DNA of 5,766 nt from Hyphomicrobiaceae bacterium (GTDB lineage Bacteria; Pseudomonadota; Alphaproteobacteria; Rhizobiales; MH13), in the NCBI GenBank assembly GCA_020442235.1, contig JAGRKQ010000172.1, positions 7,577-13,342 on the forward strand. Reading direction: 5' to 3'. Under the pieces are notes generated by a model. It was not told where the DNA came from and did not search any database. It saw only the letters and a list, made by a program, of their open reading frames with translations. The translations under genes and the position numbers were made by a program. Within the stretch, counting starts at the first letter, position 1; each line of letters opens with the position of its first letter. Below, piece by piece: positions 1 to 5,761 of the stretch.

Positions 1-1425
1 GCCCAGAACGTCGAGCTGGAACCCCTGCGTCAGACGCGGGACGCGCGCAATGCGCGGATAGCGCGGCACATTGATGGAGCTTTCGCTGAGGATCAGAAAG
101 CGCGTCGGGCTGTCGAGCATGACGCTCGGCAGGCAGACCGCATCGTCCGGATGCACAAGCTGCGCCTCGATCTCGACCATGTTGAGCCCCGGCCGGAAGG
201 CGGCCAGCGACACATAGACGGCCTGCTCGGAAAAGACCGCACCATCTTCCCTGCCGAGCGCCAGCGCGCCGGCGACCGCGCCATTGACGCGCACCGTCAG
301 CTGGCTGTCCTGCGACAGGCCCGGCGCATAGGCCCCCGACAGGCGGATGGCCACGCGCCCGACATCGGAGGGGAAGAAATCGGACGGAAACCGGACCTGG
401 AAGCGGGTCTCATAGAGACGGCCGTCGAACTCGCGCGAATCCTCGCCAAGCTCGGCGAAGGTCACCGATGTCTGCGGCTCCAGCAGCGGCGCATTGAGCA
501 CGCCCAGAGCATCCTGTTGCGCAGGAAGCCGTTCCAGAATGCCAACGGCCTGGCTGGCTGCACGCGGACCGCTGGCAGCGATCACCAGCTGGAAGCGCTC
601 ATGGCTGGCATCGTCATAGACCGCGATCGCACCTTCGTCGGGAATGCGCCCGGCGCCCAGTGCGGCAAGCTGGCCGCGCGGCCCCATGATGACATCGAGG
701 CCCGGCCCGCTTCCGGTCGTGTGCGCGACATCGACCACCGGTTCATTGAACCCGAGGCGGCTGGCGAGAAGACTGATCGCGCGGACCGACAGATTGACGG
801 TTTCCGCCGAAGCCCCTTCAGGCAGAACCGCACGCAGGCGATGGCGCCCGTCGCGCCCCGGAACCAGCGAGGCCAGATCTGTCAGCGACTGAAGGCCCGC
901 ATCATGCGTGCCGATCAAAAGCCCGCTCGTTTCCGGGTCGATCTGCGACCAGAGTTCATAGGTCGCCGCTGTGCTGCAGTCGACACGGTGGCGCTGGCGC
1001 GTCGTCAGCGTGACGAGATTCCAGCCCGGCCGCAGAAGCCCCTGCGGCACCTCATGCGCAATGCGCCGGCGTGCGCCCGAGCCCACCAGCGAGGAACTGC
1101 CGATCGGCGTATCGTTGAAGCGCACCTCGATCAGCGAAGCTTCCGGCATCACCGAGATCGCCGTTTCAAGGCCGATCTGGACGACGGCGCGCGCACCCAT
1201 TTCCTGCGGGCGCAGATAAACGGGGATGGAAAGGCGCGCATGTTCGCCGGCCATGCGCCCTTCCGACTCGGTCAGGGCGAAACGGCGCAGAAGCATGGTT
1301 TCCTCCGGCGCGCCGATGGCACCGGTTGCGGTGAAGAGCGAGGCCGGCAGGCCCTGCGCCAAAGCCGGCGCATGCCCACCAAGAAGGCCGGCTGCGAGGA
1401 CCGGCGCAAACAGAATGCGGCGCAT
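1..1425 (-). CDS. bcsB: Cellulose synthase periplasmic subunit BcsB (C-terminal part beyond window edge)
   Basis: BcsB is the periplasmic, membrane-anchored partner of BcsA; it is needed for catalysis and guides the glucan away from the inner membrane. The frame is open from the ATG at 1425 to base 1 (475 codons, no stop), so the C-terminal part, including the expected transmembrane anchor, is missing; family members are usually about 700-830 residues. Residues 1-23 form a signal peptide (MRRILFAPVLAAG start, cleavage probably after ALA). The family hallmark is at residues 149-168: VDCS, then YELWSQIDP and SGL, near the end of the first carbohydrate-binding domain. A flavodoxin-like domain follows (about 196-310, with VIMGPRGQL and VYDDASHERFQLVIAASGP), then a second carbohydrate-binding domain from about 325. 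The start is supported by the SD AGGAAG at 1437-1432; a GTG directly before the ATG is an alternative. It lies 15 bp after the bcsA stop, so the two genes are very probably cotranscribed. The family call is from recognised motifs, not from an alignment. Confidence 0.93.
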   Translation of the reverse strand, partial: MRRILFAPVLAAGLLGGHAPALAQGLPASLFTATGAIGAPEETMLLRRFALTESEGRMAGEHARLSIPVYLRPQEMGARAVVQIGLETAISVMPEASLIEVRFNDTPIGSSSLVGSGARRRIAHEVPQGLLRPGWNLVTLTTRQRHRVDCSTAATYELWSQIDPETSGLLIGTHDAGLQSLTDLASLVPGRDGRHRLRAVLPEGASAETVNLSVRAISLLASRLGFNEPVVDVAHTTGSGPGLDVIMGPRGQLAALGAGRIPDEGAIAVYDDASHERFQLVIAASGPRAASQAVGILERLPAQQDALGVLNAPLLEPQTSVTFAELGEDSREFDGRLYETRFQVRFPSDFFPSDVGRVAIRLSGAYAPGLSQDSQLTVRVNGAVAGALALGREDGAVFSEQAVYVSLAAFRPGLNMVEIEAQLVHPDDAVCLPSVMLDSPTRFLILSESSINVPRYPRIARVPRLTQGFQLDVLG

Positions 1426-1431
1426 CACGGT

Positions 1432-1437
1432 CTTCCT
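1432..1437 (-). promoter_or_regulatory. bcsB ribosome binding site
   Basis: AGGAAG reads 5'->3' from 1437 to 1432 on the minus strand, six bases before the ATG at 1425, inside the 15-bp gap after the bcsA stop codon. It fixes the bcsB start and shows that bcsB does not depend only on coupling to bcsA. Confidence 0.75.
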
Positions 1438-1440
1438 TTC

Positions 1441-3699
1441 CTAGATGGCCCGCGGACGCTCGGGCGTCTCGAAGCGCTGCCCCGGGGTCTGCGGACCGGC
1501 GTCGCCGCCAGGCTGCTGGTTCGAGATTTCCGGCTTGGCCTTGTGGTCCTTGACGTCGCGCGCAAAAAGCCGTGCCGAACGCAGCATCTCGCGGAACGAC
1601 CAGGTGATGAATTCGCCGGTGCCGAAGAGGATCGACTTGCCTTCGCGGCGATGGGCGCGGAAGGCGGCGATGGGATCGGCGCTGCCATAAAGAAGGCGGG
1701 CGATCACGGCGTAATGCGCCGCGCGCAGGCCGAAGAATTCCGCACCGATCTCCATGCCCTGCGCATTGGAGCTCATGCGGCGGATGGCCACCGGAAGTGA
1801 CGGCAGTTCCGGCGCCTTGGGGCCGAAATCGACGCTGAGAGCCCCCACCCGCATGGCCCGTTCGATGTGCAGCGCCTCGCCATTCATCGGCCGCATGCGC
1901 ACCCCGCCCTGCGAGGCATCCTCGATGACCACATCGACGATGCGCGAGCCGACTTCCAGCTTTCCGGCGATGCAAAGATCGAGGCGGTGCGAACGCCGGC
2001 GCTCGCGCTTTTCGGCAACGACGCCGATCGCCGTGGCGGCAATGACCAGATTGAAGGTGTTCCAGATCGCGACCACCACCATCAGATCGCTCTGCGACGT
2101 GCCCGACCAGATGCGCATCCCGGCAACGATCGAGGCGGCCAGAAGCACCGCAAAGGTGATGACGAAGGGCAGCGCGAACTCGGAAAAATGGTCCTTGTCC
2201 AGCGTCAGCCCCTTGGCAGTGACGTTGAAGGTCGGCTTCCTCGGGTTGCGGATCACCGACAGGATGGCCGGCGCCAGGAAGAAGCTCTGGACATACTCAT
2301 AGAGTTCGGAAACCCAGGGCCAGCGCACCCGCCCGAAGAGATAGTTCTGCAGCATCACGCTCACGGCCATGGAGGTGACCGTGTAGGACAGGAAGTCCGG
2401 CACGTTGGCGACGTAGATCTTCAGGTCGAAGAAGATGAACATCAGCGGCGCCATGACAAAGACGAGGCGCGGGAACGGGAACAGCCAGAACAGCGAGGAC
2501 GACAGATAGCCGATCCTTTGCGGCAGGTGCAGGCCCCGGCGGAAGAGCGGGTTCTTCAGGATGAGGATCTGCATCATCCCCCGGCACCAGCGCGAACGCT
2601 GACCGATGAAGCTCGCGAAGGTCTCAGGCTGGAGCCCCGCGATCAGCGGCCTGTCGACATAGCGGCTCGTCCAGCCGCGCGCGTGGAGCTCCAGCGCCGT
2701 TTCGCAGTCCTCGGTGATGGTGATGCCGGAAAATCCGCCCACTTCCTCCAGCGCGCGCCGGCGCAGCACTGCGGCCGAACCGCAGAAGAAGGCTGCGTTC
2801 CACTTGTCGAGCCCGCACTGGACGACGGAATAGAACTGCTCGTTCTCCGAGGGCATCTTGGCCCAGGTGCCGAGGTTCTTCTCCACCGGATCGGGATTGA
2901 GGAAGACGTGCGGGGTCTGCACGAGGAAAAGCTTCGGGTCCTCGAAGAAATGCCCCACCGTCTCGCGCAGGAACTCGCGCACAGGCGCATGATCGGCATC
3001 GAACACGACGACGAGATCGCCGGACGAGCGCTGCAGCGCGTAGTTAAGGTTACCCGCCTTGGCCGCGATGTTGCGGTCACGCGCGATGTAGACGACGCCC
3101 AGTTCCTCGGCGAGCGCGGAAAGGCTCTTGCGGCGCGTGCGCGCGGCATGGGCGGTCTTCGGGTCGTCGCTGTAGCACTTCTGGTCGGTTCCGCCGTCAT
3201 CGAGCAGATAGACCGTCATCTTGTCGGCCGGATAATCCATCGCCTTGGCTGCGGCGAGGGTCATGGCCAGCAGCGTCTCGTCTTCGTTGTAGCTCGGCAC
3301 GAAGACGTCGATGGTCGGCAGATCTTCCTCATGCACAAAGGGCGCGGAACGCCGGCGCAGCGGATCGGCAACGATGAACAGCGTGATGAAGAACATCATG
3401 ATGCAGAACAGCTCCGCACCATAGAGCACGATGCCAGCGGCGAAGTCGGCCGGCTGGGCGATCGAGGGCAGCGTGTGGGTGGTGCGCCAGTAAAGATAGC
3501 GCAGCACCACGATGCTGCCGAGCCCGAGGAAGACGTAGCGCGCGGGACGAATCCGGCGCAGCGGCCAGCAGGCAATCATGCCCCCCATTGCGACGATCGC
3601 GAGAAAGAGCTGCGTCGTGTTCGACACAGGCTCCGTCACGAACAGCGCCAGCAAGGCCACCAGAATGAGCGCCGCACATGCGGCCAGCCACCGGCTCAT
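1441..3699 (-). CDS. bcsA: Cellulose synthase catalytic subunit BcsA (UDP-forming) with PilZ domain
   Basis: Family-2 glycosyltransferase of the inner membrane that polymerises UDP-glucose into beta-1,4-glucan and extrudes it through its own channel, activated by c-di-GMP. The 752-residue product (numbering from the ATG at 3699) has four N-terminal membrane helices (within about 1-110), then the cytoplasmic GT domain: DVFVPSYNED at 131, DDG at 167-169, DAD at 234-236, FFCGS at 304-308, TED at 329-331 (catalytic base) and QRSRW at 367-371. Four further helices follow, with the gating loop FNVTAKG at 491-497 between the third-last and second-last. The PilZ domain has RRSHR at 568-572 and DASQGG at 594-599, both c-di-GMP contact motifs. 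A tail of about 70 residues ends in a Pro/Gln-rich, probably disordered stretch. All key residues are intact. The frame stays open up to a TTG at 3762, but that has no SD, whereas the ATG at 3699 has GGGGAAG. It is first in the operon, before bcsB. Confidence 0.97.
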   Translation of the reverse strand: MSRWLAACAALILVALLALFVTEPVSNTTQLFLAIVAMGGMIACWPLRRIRPARYVFLGLGSIVVLRYLYWRTTHTLPSIAQPADFAAGIVLYGAELFCIMMFFITLFIVADPLRRRSAPFVHEEDLPTIDVFVPSYNEDETLLAMTLAAAKAMDYPADKMTVYLLDDGGTDQKCYSDDPKTAHAARTRRKSLSALAEELGVVYIARDRNIAAKAGNLNYALQRSSGDLVVVFDADHAPVREFLRETVGHFFEDPKLFLVQTPHVFLNPDPVEKNLGTWAKMPSENEQFYSVVQCGLDKWNAAFFCGSAAVLRRRALEEVGGFSGITITEDCETALELHARGWTSRYVDRPLIAGLQPETFASFIGQRSRWCRGMMQILILKNPLFRRGLHLPQRIGYLSSSLFWLFPFPRLVFVMAPLMFIFFDLKIYVANVPDFLSYTVTSMAVSVMLQNYLFGRVRWPWVSELYEYVQSFFLAPAILSVIRNPRKPTFNVTAKGLTLDKDHFSEFALPFVITFAVLLAASIVAGMRIWSGTSQSDLMVVVAIWNTFNLVIAATAIGVVAEKRERRRSHRLDLCIAGKLEVGSRIVDVVIEDASQGGVRMRPMNGEALHIERAMRVGALSVDFGPKAPELPSLPVAIRRMSSNAQGMEIGAEFFGLRAAHYAVIARLLYGSADPIAAFRAHRREGKSILFGTGEFITWSFREMLRSARLFARDVKDHKAKPEISNQQPGGDAGPQTPGQRFETPERPRAI

Positions 3700-3703
3700 G
3701 GTA

Positions 3704-3710
3704 CTTCCCC
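3704..3710 (-). promoter_or_regulatory. bcsA ribosome binding site, decides the start
   Basis: GGGGAAG reads from 3710 to 3704 on the minus strand, four bases before the ATG at 3699 (six from GGGGA). It supports this start over the in-frame TTG at 3762, which would add 21 residues and has no purine-rich sequence before it. Confidence 0.8.
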
Positions 3711-3739
3711 ATTTCACCAAACTTACCGCTACGACAATT

Positions 3740-3759
3740 ATCCATAGAATTTTATGGAT
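3740..3759. repeat. 7-bp inverted repeat in the bcsA upstream region
   Basis: ATCCATA at 3740-3746 and TATGGAT at 3753-3759 are perfect reverse complements separated by six bases. The repeat lies 41-60 bp before the bcsA start codon, so it could be a dyad operator or a 5' UTR hairpin. In AT-rich DNA such repeats also occur by chance. Confidence 0.45.
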
Positions 3760-3791
3760 CAATTTGAAGATGTGTTCATGCTAAAAGAATG

Positions 3792-3801
3792 GTAAATTTA
3801 C
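3792..3801. repeat. Perfect 10-bp palindrome GTAAATTTAC
   Basis: GTAAATTTAC is identical to its reverse complement. It lies about 95 bp upstream of the bcsA start within the AT-rich island. A compact dyad like this is a possible site for a dimeric regulator, though no family can be named from it. Confidence 0.4.
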
Positions 3802-3833
3802 ATCTTGTAAGGGATAACGATATATTAACGCAG

Positions 3834-3853
3834 ATATAATAACCAAGTTATAT
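3834..3853. repeat. AT-rich imperfect inverted repeat
   Basis: ATAAC at 3839-3843 and GTTAT at 3847-3851 flank a three-base centre. ATATAA at 3834-3839 and TTATAT at 3848-3853 form an alternative, overlapping pairing. It adjoins the TATAAT hexamer at 3860-3855, which would put it at the transcription start or just after it if that promoter is used. Confidence 0.3.
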
Positions 3854-3940
3854 TATTATATATCGAGCTTATAATTGAAAGTTATGCGAATAAATATTTC
3901 ATATGAATGAGAAATCAAAGCATAAATCACGCATAGTCTC

Positions 3941-3956
3941 GCCTTGACTGCAAGGC
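3941..3956. repeat. Perfect hairpin-forming inverted repeat, 6-bp stem
   Basis: GCCTTG at 3941-3946 and CAAGGC at 3951-3956 are exact reverse complements around the tetraloop ACTG. Neither strand has a following T-run, so it is not an intrinsic terminator. It stands at the border between the AT-rich island and the GC-normal stretch. Confidence 0.45.
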
Positions 3957-4097
3957 TCTGCCTGACAGTACGACCGCAGAGATTCCCGATCCGCCGCGAG
4001 GATTTGAGGTGCGCATCGGACCACAACAAGCCGGCAGATCACGGCCCGCCAATACTCCATGCGCCGTCCATCAGGGCAAAGACGCAGTGAAGAGAGA

Positions 4098-4123
4098 GGC
4101 AGAGCCTGCCTGGCCTGAGGCAG
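4098..4123. repeat. Two overlapping, mutually exclusive hairpins
   Basis: GGCAG at 4098-4102 pairs with CTGCC at 4106-4110 (3-nt loop). The same central element, extended to CTGCCT (4106-4111), pairs with AGGCAG at 4118-4123 (6-nt loop). Only one can form at a time. There is no adjacent gene start that it obviously controls. Confidence 0.3.
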
Positions 4124-4256
4124 AAATTGCCGCTAGGTCAGCATCATGCCCCTGGGGAAAGACGCCTGCGCCCCGGCAAGTTCTGCCCGCCCCTGTGCCA
4201 GAGAGGGACAGAAGGCCCGACAACAGGCTTTTGGGACGGTCGAAAGCAAGGCAGGA

Positions 4257-4269
4257 GGCGAAAATCGCC
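4257..4269 (-). terminator. Short hairpin just after the thioredoxin-like gene stop
   Basis: On the minus strand GGCGA, TTT, TCGCC forms a perfect 5-bp stem two bases after the TGA (4274-4272). No T-run follows (TCCTGCC instead), so it is at best a weak or Rho-assisted 3' end or an mRNA-protecting hairpin. Confidence 0.25.
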
Positions 4270-4271
4270 CC

Positions 4272-4658
4272 TCAGCCCTCCAGCGGCGGCAGATCGGCCT
4301 GCCGCAACATGCGTTCCAGGAAAATCCAGAACATCTCCTCGCCCGGATAGCCCTCGACGCGTCCGGCCTCCTCGCCATCGACCAGAAGAACGAAGGTCGG
4401 CGTGATGGTCACGCCGCGCGCCAGAGTGACGCCCTGCGGGAGCGGATCGCGCCGGTCCATGCGCGACAGCGGATAGGCCCGTCCCTCTGCCGTGCGCGGC
4501 CAGATCGGACCGATCTCACTCTCCCAAGCAGCGCAGTATGGACAGCCGGGCTGGGTGAACATGATGATGCGCGCCTCGCCGGCCCGCACCCTGAAAGGGG
4601 CAAGACCGGCCAGGACGGCCAGAACGCTCGCTCCAAGAAAGGCTCTGCGGGACACCAT
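4272..4658 (-). CDS. Exported thioredoxin-fold protein with CPYC active site
   Basis: Predicted periplasmic thiol-disulfide oxidoreductase of 128 residues. Residues 1-26 form an export signal with a twin-arginine-like start (SRRAFLGAS), a hydrophobic core and a likely cleavage after VRA. The mature part is a small thioredoxin fold: strand IIMFTQPG, active site C39-P-Y-C42, the cis-proline loop TITPT with P87, then VLLVDGEEAGRVEGYPGEE and a C-terminal helix. CPYC is the glutaredoxin-type dipeptide rather than CGPC of ordinary thioredoxin. The protein is divergent from ccdA, so CcdA probably reduces it; SoxS-type proteins beside CcdA-like SoxV are a comparable arrangement, but no sox gene is visible here. 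An in-frame ATG at 4670 would add MRCS; neither start has a clear SD. The frame is open far upstream (to 5114), but that part is antisense to ccdA and not protein-like. Partner and substrate are inferred. Confidence 0.88.
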   Translation of the reverse strand: MVSRRAFLGASVLAVLAGLAPFRVRAGEARIIMFTQPGCPYCAAWESEIGPIWPRTAEGRAYPLSRMDRRDPLPQGVTLARGVTITPTFVLLVDGEEAGRVEGYPGEEMFWIFLERMLRQADLPPLEG

Positions 4659-4729
4659 GCTGCATCTCATTTCATCGGGACCGGCAAACCATGCCCGAGC
4701 CGCAGTCGGCGGGCAAGTTCGGGTTTGTG

Positions 4730-4744
4730 CCGCAGGCCCTGCGG
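4730..4744 (+). promoter_or_regulatory. Perfect 6-bp hairpin overlapping the ccdA ribosome binding site
   Basis: CCGCAG at 4730-4735 and CTGCGG at 4739-4744 are exact reverse complements with loop GCC. The likely ccdA SD, GGGAG at 4743-4747, stands 10 nt before the ATG at 4758 and its first two bases lie in the stem. If transcribed, the hairpin could dampen ribosome binding; as DNA it could also be an operator in the roughly 90-100-bp divergent promoter region shared with the thioredoxin-like gene. Confidence 0.35.
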
Positions 4745-4757
4745 GAGCGCGCCGCAC

Positions 4758-5501
4758 ATGAGTCTCGATCACCTGACGTTCCCCGCTGCGGCGCTCGCCG
4801 GCCTTCTGTCTTTCCTCTCGCCCTGCATCCTGCCGCTGGCGCCGTTCTGGCTCGTTTATCTCAGCGGCCAGTCGGCACAGGAGCTGCGCGCCAATCCCGA
4901 TACCGACCCGGCCGCGCGCTGGACACGCATCCGCACCGCACTGGCTTTCGCCGCCGGCGTCATCACCGTCTTTGCGCTCTTCGGATTGGGCGCAACCGCG
5001 CTTGGAACCCTTGTCGCCAACTGGCGGCGTGAACTGTCGATGGCCGCCGCGCTGGTTCTTGTGCTCTTTGCCGGCAGCTTTCTCGGCTGGTGGCAGCTCA
5101 TCTCCGGCACGCATTCCTTCCTGCCGAAGCTGACGATGCGTCCCGGCAGCCTGCCCGGCGGCTACCTTCTGGGCCTTGCCTTCGGTTTCGGCTGGACGCC
5201 CTGCGTGGGGCCTGTCCTGGCGGCAATCCTGATGCTGGCGAGCGGTATGGGCGAAATCGCCCGCGGAGGCCTCCTGCTCATCGCCTATGGCATCGGCATG
5301 ATGGCCCCGTTCGTTCTGGCCGCCGCCTTTGCCGGTCCCTTCGTCAACTGGCTTGCCGCGCGGCCCGGCTTCCTGTCGCGGATGGAAAAGGCAACCGGCA
5401 TCGCGCTCCTTGTCCTCGCCGCGCTGATCGCAACCGACACCATGGTTCTGGTCGGCGAGTTCATCCTTCGGCTCATTCCTGAACTGGGTTTTCTCGGATA
5501 G
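4758..5501 (+). CDS. ccdA: CcdA, membrane thiol-disulfide electron carrier (cytochrome c biogenesis family)
   Basis: Inner-membrane protein that accepts electrons from cytoplasmic thioredoxin and passes them to periplasmic thioredoxin-like proteins, for example in cytochrome c maturation. The 247-residue length fits the short CcdA family, which lacks the extra domains of DsbD. The two redox cysteines are in their family contexts: C23 in SFLSPCILPLAPFWLVYLSG near the end of helix 1, and C149 in FGFGWTPCVGPVLAAIL. About six hydrophobic segments are visible: 8-37, 60-88, 95-115, 135-162, 168-195 and 212-240. The ATG at 4758 was chosen because it puts helix 1 at the N-terminus as in the family; the frame is open further upstream but that part is low-complexity and overlaps the divergent gene. 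The SD is probably GGGAG at 4743-4747, with fairly long spacing. It has no cytochrome c maturation gene beside it within the window. A SoxV-type role is the main alternative to general cytochrome c biogenesis. Confidence 0.93.
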   Translation: MSLDHLTFPAAALAGLLSFLSPCILPLAPFWLVYLSGQSAQELRANPDTDPAARWTRIRTALAFAAGVITVFALFGLGATALGTLVANWRRELSMAAALVLVLFAGSFLGWWQLISGTHSFLPKLTMRPGSLPGGYLLGLAFGFGWTPCVGPVLAAILMLASGMGEIARGGLLLIAYGIGMMAPFVLAAAFAGPFVNWLAARPGFLSRMEKATGIALLVLAALIATDTMVLVGEFILRLIPELGFLG

Positions 5502-5563
5502 CGGAAAAGCACCGCAGCATTGAGAAAATTATTCTATATCAAAGGACACTAAAGAATATTATT

Positions 5564-5593
5564 TTGTTGCGTAAAGCGGCCTCCCTGCATAAC
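5564..5593 (+). promoter_or_regulatory. Candidate sigma-70-type promoter for the gene starting at 5762
   Basis: TTGTTG at 5564-5569 as -35 and CATAAC at 5588-5593 as -10, with an 18-bp spacer. It lies at the end of an AT-rich stretch (5521-5570, about 24% GC by hand count) after ccdA. Transcription from here would start near 5600 and give a leader of about 160 nt. Both hexamers match the consensus only partly. Confidence 0.3.
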
Positions 5594-5605
5594 AATTTGT
5601 CGAAA

Positions 5606-5627
5606 CGGGCACGAACAAGGATGTCCG
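5606..5627 (+). promoter_or_regulatory. First leader hairpin
   Basis: CGGGCA at 5606-5611 pairs with TGTCCG at 5622-5627 (six pairs including one G-U) around a 10-nt loop. It would lie at the 5' end of the transcript if the candidate promoter is used. It does not match a riboswitch consensus I can recall. Confidence 0.3.
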
Positions 5628-5650
5628 GGAAGACCACAGGGGAAGCGTCC

Positions 5651-5731
5651 ATGGGTTTCAGGCCCCGCCTGAGCCGCCGGGTTTTTGCACCTTCTCGCAA
5701 TCCGGGGATGATGTCTTCTCGCGCCTCCTGA
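5651..5731 (+). CDS. Possible 26-residue leader peptide
   Basis: Small ORF from the ATG at 5651 to the TGA at 5729-5731. It has a good SD of its own, AGGGGAAG at 5638-5645, five bases before the ATG. The product starts MGFRPRLSRRVFAPSR and has six arginines in 26 residues. The stop codon overlaps the last base of the CCTCCT element (5724-5729) that can mask the next gene's SD, so a ribosome finishing this ORF would open that structure. An in-frame ATG at 5621 would add ten codons but has AAGG directly against it, which is too close. No homologue is recognised; a short ORF in GC-rich DNA can also arise by chance. Confidence 0.35.
   Translation: MGFRPRLSRRVFAPSRNPGMMSSRAS
5664..5686 (+). terminator. 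Weak terminator-like hairpin inside the leader
   Basis: CCCG at 5664-5667 pairs with CGGG at 5678-5681, followed at once by TTTTT (5682-5686). A competing hairpin, TCAGG (5658-5662) with CCTGA (5668-5672), uses part of the same bases, so the two exclude each other. The four-pair stem is weak for an intrinsic terminator; an attenuator role is only a possibility. Confidence 0.25.
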
Positions 5732-5761
5732 CCGCCCAGCAAGAGCTGTGAAGGAGGACGC
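5721..5761 (+). promoter_or_regulatory. Hairpin sequestering the Shine-Dalgarno of the gene at 5762
   Basis: CCTCCT at 5724-5729 is the exact reverse complement of AGGAGG at 5752-5757, the SD of the next gene. The stem continues past a bulged A (5758) with GCG at 5721-5723 against CGC at 5759-5761, giving nine pairs that reach the start codon. The loop holds its own 4-bp hairpin, CAGC (5737-5740) with GCTG (5745-5748) around AAGA. This is the usual form of a translational off-state. What would open it (leader translation, a ligand or temperature) is not shown by the sequence. Confidence 0.5.

Larger units (their letters stand above)
3721..3930 (-). promoter_or_regulatory. AT-rich regulatory island upstream of bcsA
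   Basis: This 210-bp stretch has about 27% GC by hand count, against well over 60% in the flanking genes, and is rich in TpA steps. It lies directly before bcsA and contains no plausible gene. On the minus strand a TATAAT hexamer lies at 3860-3855, but no good -35 stands 16-18 bp before it (the closest reads AACTTT), so a standard sigma-70 promoter is only tentative. It also carries the inverted repeats listed separately. The promoter and regulator sites for the cellulose operon most likely lie here; this is inference from position and composition. Confidence 0.55.
3931..4271. other. Non-coding stretch of normal GC between bcsA region and thioredoxin-like gene
   Basis: No convincing gene is present. 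The only longer open frame, plus strand from a GTG at 4009 to 4350, runs antisense into the thioredoxin-like gene and encodes a Pro/Arg/Ala/Gln-rich product with no recognisable domain. The stretch contains a 6-bp-stem palindrome at 3941-3956, two mutually exclusive hairpins at 4098-4123, and a short hairpin at 4257-4269 next to the minus-strand stop codon. No tRNA or known RNA family was recognised. It could be decayed coding DNA, a long 3' UTR or an unrecognised small RNA. Confidence 0.5.

Noticed and set aside
151..1800. Plus-strand open frame of 549 codons
   Set aside because: It is in codon register opposite bcsB and runs on into the end of bcsA; long antisense frames are expected opposite GC-rich genes. 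The product is Arg/Ala/His-rich without any recognisable domain, while the minus strand encodes clear BcsB and BcsA.
1166..1975. Minus-strand open frame of 269 codons spanning the bcsA-bcsB junction
   Set aside because: It is an out-of-frame overlap of two well-supported genes and has no domain.
1867..3747. Plus-strand open frame of 626 codons
   Set aside because: Antisense of bcsA. The composition (Arg, His, Gln, Asp, Glu, very few aromatic residues) is that of a mirror of membrane-protein codons, with no family motif.
3814..3828. CtrA-like site TTAA-N7-TTAT on the minus strand upstream of bcsA
   Set aside because: It has one mismatch to TTAA-N7-TTAA, and such half-sites are expected by chance in DNA this AT-rich.
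4009..4350. Plus-strand 113-codon frame with a GTG start and a possible GAGGA SD at 3998-4002
   Set aside because: The SD spacing is acceptable, but the product is Pro/Arg/Ala/Gln-rich with no domain, and its end runs antisense through the 3' part of the thioredoxin-like gene.
4659..5114. N-terminal extension of the thioredoxin-like gene up to 5114
   Set aside because: That part is antisense to ccdA, charged and low in complexity, and would bury the export signal that starts at 4658.
5501..5515. GCGG/CCGC hairpin at the ccdA stop codon as a terminator
   Set aside because: The stem has only four pairs, and no T-run follows.
5600..5761. A known riboswitch class (guanidine-I or -II, TPP, SAM-II, glycine) in the leader
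   Set aside because: None of the conserved core sequences of these classes that I know could be found; a covariance-model search would be needed to settle this.
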